Below are positions 1-11,698 of a DNA stretch of 57,327 nucleotides, piece by piece (the first letter of the stretch is position 1; each line of letters opens with the position of its first letter). The stretch lies in NCBI GenBank assembly GCA_016870535.1, contig VGBK01000005.1, positions 1-57,327 of the forward strand, given 5' to 3'. This stretch comes from Actinomycetota bacterium (GTDB lineage: Bacteria > Actinomycetota > Acidimicrobiia > Spongiisociales > UBA11373). The notes beneath the pieces are model-generated. The model did not search any database. It saw only the letters and a list, made by a program, of their open reading frames with translations, and had not been told where the DNA came from. A program made the position numbers and the translations under genes.

Positions 1-852
1 CTCGTCGTAGGACGTCTTCAGGGCGTAGTAGGTGCCGCGGAACACGACACCGAAGAGGTGGGCCACCGGCTCACCGTCGAGATGCAGCAGTTCGATCCGC
101 AGCCATCCTCGGGCGGCGCAGTCCCGAGCCACCCGGGTGTAGAAGGCTCGGGCCCCCGGCTCGGAGAGCAGCGAGGTTCCCTCCCGGTCCTTCCAACTCC
201 GACGCTCGATGCCCAGCACCTCGGTCAGAGCCCGGTCTGCTTGGGCGGCATCGGCGACACTGACCCACTTGGCGTCCCATTCCGCCTCGAGCCGCTTCCG
301 CTTGCGACTCAGCTGGTGACGGACGCGGCGATCCCGCGACCTCAGGTAATCGTCCCAGTCGCCCTCCAGGCGGATGATCGGGGTGCCCTCCTTCACGCGC
401 ATCACATGGCGGGAGCCGCACGCCTCGAACGCCGCCACCGCCGGGGAGGCGGCATCGCAGCAACGCAGCCGAACCCGGGAGCGTCGGCGGGTCCGCTCCA
501 GGTGGGCCAGCACCGCCTCGACCACCGGCCCCGGATCCCTGAACGCGAGCAGCGCGCAGCGCCGGGCATGCGGGTTCACCGGGGTGACCAGCGAGCGAGG
601 GCAGCCGATGCTTCCCTCCCGGTCGTCGAGCAGCGGCGCCAGGCCGACCAAGTCGTCGCCGTCGTATAGGAAGAGGAAGGCAAGGGGCCGACCCTTCCAG
701 TAGGTGTCCAGCCAGGCCGTGATCCACGGGTAGGTCTCGAACAACTCGGCGCCTGGAGCCCGTTCCGCCAGGTCCTCCCACTTCGCCCGGTGGCCGCTCA
801 AAGCCTCTGCCGACGTGATCTCCTCGACCCGCAGGCCGGCGCCGGTGCTCAT
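1..852 (-). CDS. GNAT-fold acyltransferase, CelD/BcsL (Acetyltransf_6) type, 3' end outside window
   Basis: An open minus-strand frame starts with ATG at 852 and runs off the left edge (284 codons seen). The visible part has an N-terminal alpha/beta region, a basic stretch (RRVRHQLSRKRKRLEAEW) and a C-terminal GNAT-like core with GEPVAHLFGVVFRGTYYALK. This layout fits the CelD/BcsL acyltransferases, which often sit near cell-surface polysaccharide genes. The start overlaps the stop of the upstream 172-aa gene by 4 nt (ATGA), so the two are probably co-transcribed and translationally coupled. The substrate is unknown. The family call rests on motif recognition only, and the C-terminus is missing. 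Confidence 0.75.
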   Translation of the reverse strand, partial: MSTGAGLRVEEITSAEALSGHRAKWEDLAERAPGAELFETYPWITAWLDTYWKGRPLAFLFLYDGDDLVGLAPLLDDREGSIGCPRSLVTPVNPHARRCALLAFRDPGPVVEAVLAHLERTRRRSRVRLRCCDAASPAVAAFEACGSRHVMRVKEGTPIIRLEGDWDDYLRSRDRRVRHQLSRKRKRLEAEWDAKWVSVADAAQADRALTEVLGIERRSWKDREGTSLLSEPGARAFYTRVARDCAARGWLRIELLHLDGEPVAHLFGVVFRGTYYALKTSYDE

Positions 853-1367
853 GCCCGCTCCAGCCAGGCTTCCTTCCAGAAGAGGAAGCAGGTGCGATGG
901 CACCCGGAGTAGTCGTCGGTGCCTCCGGCCGGGGGCTCGCAGTAGACCTCGTCGAGGATCACCGTGTGGCGAATCCGCAGCATGCGGCGGGTGCGCTCGT
1001 CGAAGAAGCGCTCCACTCGCTTGCGCACGGTGAACTCCCGGCCGCAGAAGGCGGCCTGCACCGGCATGAAGCCCAGGCCCTGGCAGTCGCCCACCTCGTC
1101 CAGCGTGGCCCGGATCTGCTCGAGGGGCCTCACCCGGACGCGCTCACCCTCCTGCAGGTGCAGCGGCGCCGGCACCACCGGTTCGGGGCCCCCCCGATAC
1201 GACTCGCGAGGACGGCGCGGCACCAGGCGCGCCTTCTCGAGCAGCAGGCGCGGGTCGGCGGCAACGCGGCCGGCCCGGCGCAGGAGGCGGGAGACGCGGA
1301 GACGCCGGCGCTGGCCGCGCGACAAGCCCGCGCCGGCGGCGGGCAGATTCTGCAACTGGCACTCCAT
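849..1367 (-). CDS. Conserved Cys-containing protein of unknown function (172 aa)
   Basis: The N-terminal ~55 residues are Arg-rich. The conserved part begins at LQEGERVRVRPLEQIRATLD, followed by a GLGFMPVQAAFCG segment, a RVERFFDE strand/helix, HTVILDEVYC, and a terminal block with CHRTCFLFWKEAWLER. The conserved cysteines suggest a metal site or disulfides. I recognise this as a small uncharacterised family often found beside acyltransferase or surface-polysaccharide genes. Here it lies directly upstream of, and overlaps by 4 nt, a CelD/BcsL-type acyltransferase, so a shared pathway is likely. No function is assigned. Confidence 0.72.
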   Translation of the reverse strand: MECQLQNLPAAGAGLSRGQRRRLRVSRLLRRAGRVAADPRLLLEKARLVPRRPRESYRGGPEPVVPAPLHLQEGERVRVRPLEQIRATLDEVGDCQGLGFMPVQAAFCGREFTVRKRVERFFDERTRRMLRIRHTVILDEVYCEPPAGGTDDYSGCHRTCFLFWKEAWLERA

Positions 1368-1485
1368 GTAGCCTCTTTCGGTGCGGGCGCGGCCCTACTG
1401 CTGCAGACTCATCGGGCCTCGGGGTTGAGTACTGAAGCCGAGTCGGGCAGTCCGGCGGGAGCATCCGGAGAGGGAAGCCCCTTCG

Positions 1486-1686
1486 CCTCCCCCGTGGGGA
1501 CGGGGAGGGAGGCGGCCAGGCCCGGCAAGCCGCCGGAGCGTAAAGCCCCTGTCTCCTCCCCCGCCCCAGCGGGGGAGGTGGGTGAGGCCGCCAGGCCGAA
1601 CCCGGAGGGGGCTGCTACCCACGTAAGCCTCCGCCGCGCCCTTCGCTTCCCTCCCCCCGACCCCCTCCCGCTGGAGCGGGAGGGGG
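1486..1686. repeat. Cluster of three GC-rich palindromic elements (REP-like)
   Basis: The 381-bp gap 1368-1748 has no convincing gene but contains three related hairpins: CCTCCCC/GGGGAGG (1486-1492/1502-1508), CCTCCCCCGC/GCGGGGGAGG (1555-1564/1569-1578), and a 12-bp perfect pair CCCCCTCCCGCT/AGCGGGAGGGGG (1661-1672/1675-1686). The first two are followed by similar GAGG-CGGCCAGGCC / GAGGCCGCCAGGCC tracts, and GCTGCTACC occurs near 1611 and 1740. The repeated core and spacing look like an interspersed palindromic repeat family and not a single terminator. A terminator role after the methyltransferase gene is still possible. Confidence 0.6.
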
Positions 1687-1748
1687 AGTCGTCCGCTGCT
1701 CTCCCCGCCGCCGCGGAGGAGGGAACCCCACCCTGGGGTGCTGCTACC

Positions 1749-2564
1749 TCACTGGATCTGCCACCACATGGTGACCGCGCCCTGCTCGGCGCCCAGGCTG
1801 AGCCGGCCGTCCTGCTCCACGACGCCGGGAGCCAGCAGGCCGGCCAGTTCTGCCCTCCGTTCCATAGGCACCAGCAGGCGCCTCCGGTAGAACTCCACCA
1901 GTTCCTGCAGGTCCGTGAAGAACATGCGGGCCCGGCCGCTCCAGTGCTCCACCTCGGGCGTTACTCCAAGCACCTCCGCGATCACGTCCAGCAGCAACCC
2001 GCCCGTAGGGCCGTCGGGGCGTTCCAGGCCGTGCAGGGCCCGGTAGTAGGGGATCAGGCCGGCCCAGGGGTGCCGCTCCCCCGCCTCCAGCACCACCGCC
2101 CTCCGGGCCACCCCGTGCAGCGCCCGGAGGAACGGGGCCAGGTCGGACACGTCGTACACCACGTGGGCGCAGACGGCGACGTCGTGACCCCCCACCGCGG
2201 CGGCCACCTCCGGCCAGGACCCCTCAATCACCCGCACCTCGACCCCGGCCGCTTCCGCCTCAGCCCGCAGCGCCGCCACCATGCCCGGGTTGCGCTCCAC
2301 GGCGGTGAGGGGATGGCCCGCGGCCGCCACCCCCAGCGAGGCCCGGCCGGTCCCCGCACCTACATCCAGCAGCGACCCGCCCTCCGGCAGCACCTCCCCC
2401 AGCACCCGGGCCGTCGGGCCGGAGGGGATTCCCGCCTCCTCACGCTGGAGCCGCCGGTAGAGATCTGCCGGCCAGACGTAAGGCGAATCGGGCACCGCCG
2501 CCAGCAGATCTGCCGGCAGGGCCCAGGCTTCCAGGCACGCCCGCCAGCGGGCGGCGGCGCTCAC
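1749..2564 (-). CDS. Class I SAM-dependent methyltransferase
   Basis: The Rossmann methyltransferase motif I is LLDVGAGTGRASLGVA and an acidic residue ends strand 2 (TAVERNP). The region around LAVCAHVVYDV matches motif IV. Length (271 aa) fits small-molecule methyltransferases; the substrate cannot be predicted. I place the start at GTG 2564 because this gives a 4-nt GTGA overlap with the upstream SRPBCC gene; an ATG at 2588 would overlap it by 28 nt. It is the last gene before the hairpin cluster in a minus-strand run that begins with mca. Confidence 0.82.
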   Translation of the reverse strand: MSAAARWRACLEAWALPADLLAAVPDSPYVWPADLYRRLQREEAGIPSGPTARVLGEVLPEGGSLLDVGAGTGRASLGVAAAGHPLTAVERNPGMVAALRAEAEAAGVEVRVIEGSWPEVAAAVGGHDVAVCAHVVYDVSDLAPFLRALHGVARRAVVLEAGERHPWAGLIPYYRALHGLERPDGPTGGLLLDVIAEVLGVTPEVEHWSGRARMFFTDLQELVEFYRRRLLVPMERRAELAGLLAPGVVEQDGRLSLGAEQGAVTMWWQIQ

Positions 2565-3040
2565 GCTGTGCCCAGGTAGTCCCGGCACCGGGCCAGCACC
2601 CCGCCCCAGGCGGAAGCGAAGTAGGCCGCGTCCTCATCCCACGCCGGGCCCTCGCCGAAGCCGGTCTGCACCAGGCGGATCCGCGTGGGCCCCTCCGGCG
2701 TTCCCCGGAAGGTGACCACGACCCAGGTGTGGAGAGGGCGGATCTCCGGGAGGTGCGGCGGCGCGTTCCACGAGAAGGCCAGCATCTCGCCCGGCACGTA
2801 GGCCAGGACGCGGCAGCCCTCGGCGCCCTGCTCCCCTTCCGGAGCGTCGAGCAGGAAGAGGATCTCGTAGCGCCCGCCGATGCGCAGGTCGATGCGCGCC
2901 TCGGCCCCCAGGAAGTTGACCACCCGCTGCGGGTCGACCCAGGCCTGCCAGGCGTCGGCCGGGGAGGTTGCCACCACGACCTCGTGCTCCACCCGACGCG
3001 TCGGCACCCCGGCCACGGCAAAGGATCCCAGATCGCTCAC
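2561..3040 (-). CDS. SRPBCC / AHSA1-like domain protein
   Basis: This 159-aa single-domain protein has the START-like helix-grip pattern: an N-terminal strand VEHEVVVATSPADAWQAWVDP, a central WRIGG-like strand (LRIGGRYEILFLL), VLAYVPGEMLAFSW, and a C-terminal amphipathic helix (WGGVLARCRDYLG). Proteins of the AHSA1 type bind hydrophobic ligands or act as small cyclase/chaperone-like factors. Many actinobacterial members are uncharacterised. It sits 22 bp downstream of mca and overlaps the methyltransferase by 4 nt, so the three genes probably form one transcript. Function is not assigned beyond the fold. Confidence 0.82.
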   Translation of the reverse strand: MSDLGSFAVAGVPTRRVEHEVVVATSPADAWQAWVDPQRVVNFLGAEARIDLRIGGRYEILFLLDAPEGEQGAEGCRVLAYVPGEMLAFSWNAPPHLPEIRPLHTWVVVTFRGTPEGPTRIRLVQTGFGEGPAWDEDAAYFASAWGGVLARCRDYLGTA

Positions 3041-3062
3041 CTCGCGATCGTAACCCCGGCGC

Positions 3063-3908
3063 TCAGCGCAGGCCGGCGAAGAGGTCGGGGGCGTCCTCGG
3101 GCGAGGCCACCCGGGAGAACACCCGGATGAAGGCCTCCCGGCTGAAGGCCCGGCGCCGCACCTCCTCGGGGATGGTCAGCAGCCAACCCGTCTCGGCGAT
3201 CTGGGTGCGGTGGGCCAGGATCGCCGCCCACTTGCGGTCGAACCAGGGGGCCACGTCCACGAAGGTGCTGATGTGCTCCTCCATGGTCCCGGAGTCGGGT
3301 TCCACCTCTGCCTCCTCGGCGGGGATCTCCCCGGCCTCCGCCGCCAGGCGGCGGCGCTGGCGGGTGCGCTCCCGCGGCCAGGTGACCCAGTAGAGCTTGG
3401 CGGGCTGCCAGGCCTCCTCCCCCTGCTCCACAGGGAAGCGCCCCACGTCCGCCGCCCCGAAGAAGGCGGCGGTCCCCACCCGGTGCACCTGGATGTGGTC
3501 GGGATGCCCGTAGCCGCCGAAGGGGTCGTACGCCGTCATCACCTCGGGCCGGTATCGGCGGACGAGCCGCACCAGGCGGCCCACCGCCTCCAGGAAGTCG
3601 GCCCGGCAGAAGCATTCCGGGTGACCGTTCTCGGGAGTGCCCGCCATGCCCGAATCGCGATAGCCCAGGAACTCCACGGCCGTCACACCCAGGAGCGCGC
3701 CGGCGGCGCGGGTCTCCGCCTCGCGGATCTCCCCCAGGCGCTCGCGCAGCGACTCGGGCTCCTCATGGTTGAGGATCTCGCCGGCTTCGCCGCGAGTGGC
3801 CACGACCACCGCCACCTGCTCCCCGGCGGCGGCGTAGCGGGCCAGCGTGCCGCCCATGGACAGCGACTCGTCGTCGGGGTGGGCGTGGAAGGCGAGCAGT
3901 CCGGGCAC
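3063..3908 (-). CDS. mca: Mycothiol S-conjugate amidase
   Basis: This is a PIG-L/LmbE deacetylase-fold zinc enzyme. The zinc motif AHPDDE lies at residues 9-14 from the chosen GTG start (3908), and HPDH follows MTAYDPFGGYG. Mca hydrolyses mycothiol S-conjugates, releasing a mercapturic acid and GlcN-Ins, and so removes electrophiles. Mca rather than its paralogue MshB is favoured by the MTAYD..GGYGHPDHI pattern, the KLYWVTWPRERTRQ segment, AHRTQI and the terminal LFAGLR. An in-frame ATG at 3944 would add 12 residues not typical of the family. It lies 106 bp downstream of atpC. Its presence implies mycothiol, which is an actinobacterial trait. Confidence 0.85.
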   Translation of the reverse strand: MPGLLAFHAHPDDESLSMGGTLARYAAAGEQVAVVVATRGEAGEILNHEEPESLRERLGEIREAETRAAGALLGVTAVEFLGYRDSGMAGTPENGHPECFCRADFLEAVGRLVRLVRRYRPEVMTAYDPFGGYGHPDHIQVHRVGTAAFFGAADVGRFPVEQGEEAWQPAKLYWVTWPRERTRQRRRLAAEAGEIPAEEAEVEPDSGTMEEHISTFVDVAPWFDRKWAAILAHRTQIAETGWLLTIPEEVRRRAFSREAFIRVFSRVASPEDAPDLFAGLR

Positions 3909-4014
3909 GGCGCGGCAGCGTAGCGAAGACCCGATGGCAGGCAACCGCGAGCCGCAGTTCTCGTGCGCCCCTGCCTGGCGGCGCGCGCGACGGGACGCGG
4001 CGTCGCGACTTCTG

Positions 4015-4430
4015 TTAGTCCGCCTCGGTATTCGGCACGGTTGCCAGGCGGCCGGCCCCCTCCACCGCCCCCGGGCTGCCGCCGGCCGCCCCGCCGAGAT
4101 CCGTCAGCGCCGCCGCCAGCAGCAGCGCCTGGCGACGGGCCTCCTCCACGGCCTCCGAGCCTTCTCCTTCGACTACCTGGGCCAGGTCGGTCAGCAGGGT
4201 CACCCGGTTGGCCACGATCTGCAGGAAGCCCCCCCGGACGGCCAGCACCACCTTCGGCCCGTCGACGGGGGTGATCGCCGCACTCCAGGGCACCAGGGAC
4301 GCCATGAGAGGCTGGTGGTTCGCCAGCACCCCGATCTCCCCCTCGGTGGTCCGGGTGATGAGGAACACCGCCTCTCCCGACCACAGCACCGCTTCGGGGC
4401 TGACGACGTCGAGGCGGAAGGCATTGGCCA

Positions 4431-4431
<1 letters not shown>
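4015..4431 (-). CDS. atpC: F1Fo ATP synthase epsilon subunit
   Basis: The 138-aa protein has the N-terminal beta-sandwich of F1 epsilon (FRLDVVSPEAVLWSGEA, GEIGVLANHQPLMASL, RGGFLQIVANRVTLLTD) and a C-terminal helical part that is Ala/Gly-rich. Epsilon sits in the central stalk, couples rotation and regulates ATP hydrolysis. The start is GTG at 4431, sharing one nucleotide with the atpD stop (TAGTG), typical of tight coupling. It is the last gene of the atp operon. Confidence 0.95.
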
Positions 4432-6744
<2,313 letters not shown>

Positions 6745-6749
6745 GGCGG

Positions 6750-8264
<1,515 letters not shown>

Positions 8265-8279
8265 GGATGTGCCCTGCTC

Positions 8280-8816
8280 CTATCGCCGCTGCAGCGCTTG
8301 CCGCAGACCTTCCAAACGGTGCCGCAACGAGCCGTCGATCACGGTGTCCCCCACCCGGGCCACCACCCCGCCCAGCAGCGAGGGATCGATGACCGCCTTG
8401 ATCTCCACCTGCTTGCCGGTGGCCCGGCTCAGCGCCTCGGCCAGCCGCGCCGTCGTCTCCTCGTCGAGTTCCCGGGCGGTGCGCACCTCGGCCACAGCCC
8501 GCTCCCGCTCGGCCGCCGACAGCGCCGCCAGCCGGTCGGCTATGGCGGGCAGGTCGCGGCTGCGCTCCGCCGCCACCAACAGGTTCACCAGGTTCAGCGT
8601 CAGCGGCAGCACCCGGCTGCCCAGGAGGTCGGCCACGATCCCGTGCTTGCGCTCCGGGGGCAGGCGGGGGTCGCTCAGGGCGAGGCGAAGGTCCGCTGAG
8701 GACTCCAGCGCGCGCGCGATGCGGTACAACTCGTCGCTCACCCGGTCCGCCACTCCCTCGGCGCGCGCCAACTCGAGGAGGCCGGAGGCGTAGCCGCGGA
8801 CCCGGTCGTCGGCCAT
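8280..8816 (-). CDS. atpH: F1Fo ATP synthase delta subunit (OSCP)
   Basis: The 178-aa protein from ATG 8816 begins MADDRVRGYASGLLELA and has the OSCP pattern: an N-terminal helical bundle, then FLVNLL-like NLVNLLVAAERSRDLPAI, and a C-terminal beta part with TGKQVEIKAVIDPSLLGGVV. It links the peripheral stalk to F1. Delta is separate from b here; mycobacteria instead carry a b-delta fusion. The start lies 2 bp after the atpF stop. Confidence 0.95.
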   Translation of the reverse strand: MADDRVRGYASGLLELARAEGVADRVSDELYRIARALESSADLRLALSDPRLPPERKHGIVADLLGSRVLPLTLNLVNLLVAAERSRDLPAIADRLAALSAAERERAVAEVRTARELDEETTARLAEALSRATGKQVEIKAVIDPSLLGGVVARVGDTVIDGSLRHRLEGLRQALQRR

Positions 8817-8818
8817 GG

Positions 8819-9382
8819 CTAGCGGGGCATCCCTTCGAGTTCCTCGATGTAGCGGTCTACCAGGGCCTGCTGGACGGCGGCATCCACGCTGCCCGACACC
8901 ACCTTCTGAGCCAGTTCCAGCGAGAGGACGGCGACCAGATCGCGCATCTGGGCGGCGGCGCGCTCCTTGTCGGCCTCGATGGCTTCGCGCGAGCGACGGG
9001 TCAATTCGTCGGCCTCGGCTTTGGCCTTGGCCAGGATCTCGGCCCGCGCCGCCTCGGCGGAGCGCCGGCCTTCCTCGATAATCCGGTTGGCCTCGTCGCG
9101 CGCCCCGGACACCTCGCGCCGGCGCTCGGCCAGCAACCCCTCGGCCTTCACCTTGGCTTCCTCCGCCTCGGCGAGCGGCCGGCGTACGGCCTCCTGCCGG
9201 GCGGTGACCATCCGGCCGATCAGGCCGCGTCCCTTCCACCAGATGAACCCGAACACGATCAGGAAGGAGATGACCCCGGCCACCAACTCGTGCATGTTGG
9301 GAAGCACCAGGTCGATGCCGCGGGACTCACCCTCGGCCGCGGCCAGCAGGGCCCCGTGCGCCAGCAGTTTCAGCACGAACAC
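8819..9382 (-). CDS. atpF: F1Fo ATP synthase b subunit
   Basis: The 187-aa protein has a single N-terminal membrane span (LVAGVISFLIVFGFIWWKG) followed by a long Ala/Glu/Arg-rich helix forming the peripheral-stalk coiled coil, and a C-terminal delta-binding region (VAVLSLELAQKVVSGSVD). The start is GTG at 9382 with a GAGAGGA ribosome site. Only one b-type gene is present, so the stalk is probably a b homodimer. It lies 7 bp after atpE. Confidence 0.95.
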   Translation of the reverse strand: MFVLKLLAHGALLAAAEGESRGIDLVLPNMHELVAGVISFLIVFGFIWWKGRGLIGRMVTARQEAVRRPLAEAEEAKVKAEGLLAERRREVSGARDEANRIIEEGRRSAEAARAEILAKAKAEADELTRRSREAIEADKERAAAQMRDLVAVLSLELAQKVVSGSVDAAVQQALVDRYIEELEGMPR

Positions 9383-9389
9383 CGTCCTC

Positions 9390-9656
<267 letters not shown>

Positions 9657-10466
9657 TCAGTGCTCGGGATGCAGGGACGTCTGGATGTACACCGCCGCCA
9701 GCAGCGTGAAGATGTAGGCCTGCAGGATGGCGACGAAGACCTCGAAGGCGAAGATCGGGATCCCCAGGGCGAACCAGAGCACGCCCAGGACCGAAGTCCC
9801 ATCGAACCGGGTGATGAAGATGAGGCCGCCCACCATGAGGACGCTGAGCAGCATGTGGCCCGCCACCATGTTGGCGAAGAGCCGGACCGCCAGAGTCAGC
9901 GGCCGCAGCAGGAAGGTGGAGAAGAACTCGATGAGCCCCACCAGCGGGCGGAGGGCCAAGGGCACGCTCGACGGCCAGACGATGTCGCGCAGGTACTTGA
10001 AGCCGTTCCGGGCGAAACCCAGGATCACGAAGATCACCCAGGTGACCAGGGCCAGGAAGGCAGGGATGGCCATGCGCGAGGTCACGGGGAAGTTGACCAG
10101 CGGGGTGATGCCGAAGAGGTTCCCCACCAGGATGAACAGGAACAGCGACAGCAGGTAGGGGAAGTAGCGCACCCCCTCGGGGCCGATGACACCGACGGCC
10201 ACCTCGTCGCGCACGTAGCCCACCACGCCCTCGACCATGACCCCGAACCGGGTGGGTACCAGTCGAGGTCGGCGGTAGGCGGCCAGGAGCAGGGCGATAA
10301 CCACCAGCGCGGCCAGCACCATCAGCAGCATGGCGCGGTTCACCCCGAAGCCGCCGATGCTGAAAAGGGTGGGTGTCTCGAACAGCTCATTGGTGTTGGC
10401 CGGGGCACAGGCCGCCGGCTGAGCCGGATCGCACTCGATGGCGAGCACTACCTGATCTGCCGTCAT
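9657..10466 (-). CDS. atpB: F1Fo ATP synthase a subunit
   Basis: A 269-aa multi-span protein carrying the essential arginine segment RPLTLAVRLFANMVAGHML and the C-terminal span with VFVAILQAYIFTLLAAVYI. The N-terminal part (ECDPAQPAACAPANTNELF) is likely periplasmic, before PTLFSIGGFGVNRAML. I chose ATG 10466 because it gives an ATGA overlap with the upstream atpI-like gene; the same frame is open further upstream but the residues there are not subunit a. Subunit a forms the proton half-channels. Confidence 0.95.
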   Translation of the reverse strand: MTADQVVLAIECDPAQPAACAPANTNELFETPTLFSIGGFGVNRAMLLMVLAALVVIALLLAAYRRPRLVPTRFGVMVEGVVGYVRDEVAVGVIGPEGVRYFPYLLSLFLFILVGNLFGITPLVNFPVTSRMAIPAFLALVTWVIFVILGFARNGFKYLRDIVWPSSVPLALRPLVGLIEFFSTFLLRPLTLAVRLFANMVAGHMLLSVLMVGGLIFITRFDGTSVLGVLWFALGIPIFAFEVFVAILQAYIFTLLAAVYIQTSLHPEH

Positions 10467-10849
10467 CCGCCTCTCCGTCGCCGCGACACCACGATCGCCT
10501 CCCAGCTGAGCAGCACCAGGTAGCTCGCCACCACGGCCACCGCCATCGCCGGCCGATCGACGTCCCAGATCCAGGCTACGCCGAACATCACCAGCATGAT
10601 GAGACCAAGCCGGATGATGAAGCCGCCGAGGGCAGCCGCATGATAGAGGCCCGGGGAGTGGCGGGCGGCCCACGAAAGCAGCAGTCCCGACAACACGAAG
10701 TTCCCTGCCACGACGGCCACTCCCGCCGCGGCGGCGACGGCGCCCGGACGGCCGCGCCAAAGCCACATCGCCGCCACCAGTACCGGCCCCACCACCAGCG
10801 CTCTCGCCGCGGTGGCTCGGCCCAGAGCGGCCTCAACGTCGGGGGTCAT
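10463..10849 (-). CDS. AtpI-like small membrane protein
   Basis: The 128-aa protein has four predicted membrane segments (ALVVGPVLVAAMWLW, AGVAVVAGNFVLSGLLLSW, FIIRLGLIMLVMFGVAWIW, MAVAVVASYLVLLSWEAIVV). Its place directly before atpB, with a 4-nt overlap, and its topology fit the ATP synthase I / AtpR group, which assist c-ring assembly or cation supply to Fo. The assignment rests mainly on position and topology, because the sequence itself is poorly conserved. It overlaps the AtpZ-like gene upstream by 17 nt. Confidence 0.75.
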   Translation of the reverse strand: MTPDVEAALGRATAARALVVGPVLVAAMWLWRGRPGAVAAAAGVAVVAGNFVLSGLLLSWAARHSPGLYHAAALGGFIIRLGLIMLVMFGVAWIWDVDRPAMAVAVVASYLVLLSWEAIVVSRRRRGG

Positions 10850-11087
10850 CGAGCCTCGCGGCGTACTGCCACATCCTCCAGAACCCGGTCCCTGCTCCGG
10901 CGAAGATGCCGAAGATGGTGAGCCCCGGGCCGGTACCCAGCCACCGGTCGGCGAAGAAGCCCAGGAGGAAGCCGCTGAGCAGAGAGGCGAAGAAGGCGGC
11001 CGACTCGGCGCCGGAGGTGACCGCCCGGCCGAGACGACGAGAGACGGAGTCGGTGTGCTCCGAGCCGGAACCCTCGGCCGGGGGCAT
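10833..11087 (-). CDS. AtpZ/AtpI-family small membrane protein
   Basis: From ATG 11087 this encodes 84 aa: a polar N-terminus and two membrane segments (AAFFASLLSGFLLGFFADRW and LTIFGIFAGAGTGFWRMW) separated by LGTGPGL. This two-helix pattern with a conserved DRWLGTGPGLTIFG loop is the AtpZ (ATPase gene 1) signature. Such proteins are linked to Fo assembly and possibly to Mg/Ca transport. The start codon shares one nucleotide with the stop of the preceding gene (TAATG). Confidence 0.8.
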   Translation of the reverse strand: MPPAEGSGSEHTDSVSRRLGRAVTSGAESAAFFASLLSGFLLGFFADRWLGTGPGLTIFGIFAGAGTGFWRMWQYAARLDDPRR

Positions 11088-11698
11088 TACGGGCGCGGCC
11101 TCCGCCGCACCGGCGGCTTCGTTTCGCCGACCGGCCGATTGAGCGCCCGCCGCTCCGCCATGGCGTCGGCCCAGGCGAGCGCGGGCAGAGGGAGCAGCGG
11201 GGCCACGATCACGCCGATCAGCAGAGCGATGCGCAGCAGCACGAAGAGGTACACGGTGACCAGCACCGCGGCCAGCACCCGCCGTCCCACCGTGTGCTCC
11301 GGCTCCATCCGAAGCGCCACCAGGCCCCCGGCGCCGAAGCCGGCCACCATGGGGGTGTAGGGCTCCCCGGTCACGAACGGGAGCCACAGCCACATGGCGG
11401 CCCCGAGAACCCCGGCCACGGCAACGGCGCGCGCCGGGCGAACCCGCCGGGAAACCAGGGCCAGAGCGGTGAAGCCCGCCAGCATCAGCAGCAACCCCCC
11501 GCCCAGGGCGGCTCCGACGGCACGGGTGAAGGGCACCTCGGCCCCGGCCCTGATCTCCTCGACGGTGGTGTCGCCCAGCCAGAGGTTGAAGGCGAGCAAG
11601 ACCAGCCAGAAGGCGCCCGTCAGCAGGGCCGTCGCCACCCCGATGGCCGTCCACTTCCGCCGGGTGGAGGTGCGCTCACCCGCCTCCGAGCCGATCAC
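11087..11698 (-). CDS. Uncharacterised membrane protein upstream of the atp operon
   Basis: The 203-aa protein has a short charged N-terminus, then about five hydrophobic spans (ATALLTGAFWLVLLAFNLWL; GAALGGGLLLMLAGFTALAL; AVAVAGVLGAAMWLWLPF; VLAAVLVTVYLFVLLRIALL; GVIVAPLLPLPALAW) and a basic C-terminal tail. I do not recognise a family. It is locked between tsaC (GTGA overlap) and the AtpZ-like gene (1-nt overlap), so it is transcribed with the ATP synthase genes and may be an assembly or regulatory factor. That role is inference from position only. Confidence 0.7.
   Translation of the reverse strand: MIGSEAGERTSTRRKWTAIGVATALLTGAFWLVLLAFNLWLGDTTVEEIRAGAEVPFTRAVGAALGGGLLLMLAGFTALALVSRRVRPARAVAVAGVLGAAMWLWLPFVTGEPYTPMVAGFGAGGLVALRMEPEHTVGRRVLAAVLVTVYLFVLLRIALLIGVIVAPLLPLPALAWADAMAERRALNRPVGETKPPVRRRPRP

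Noticed and set aside
897-2579. 560-codon plus-strand open frame opposite the first minus genes
   Set aside because: Low-complexity composition without motifs; minus frames have family motifs and coupled starts.
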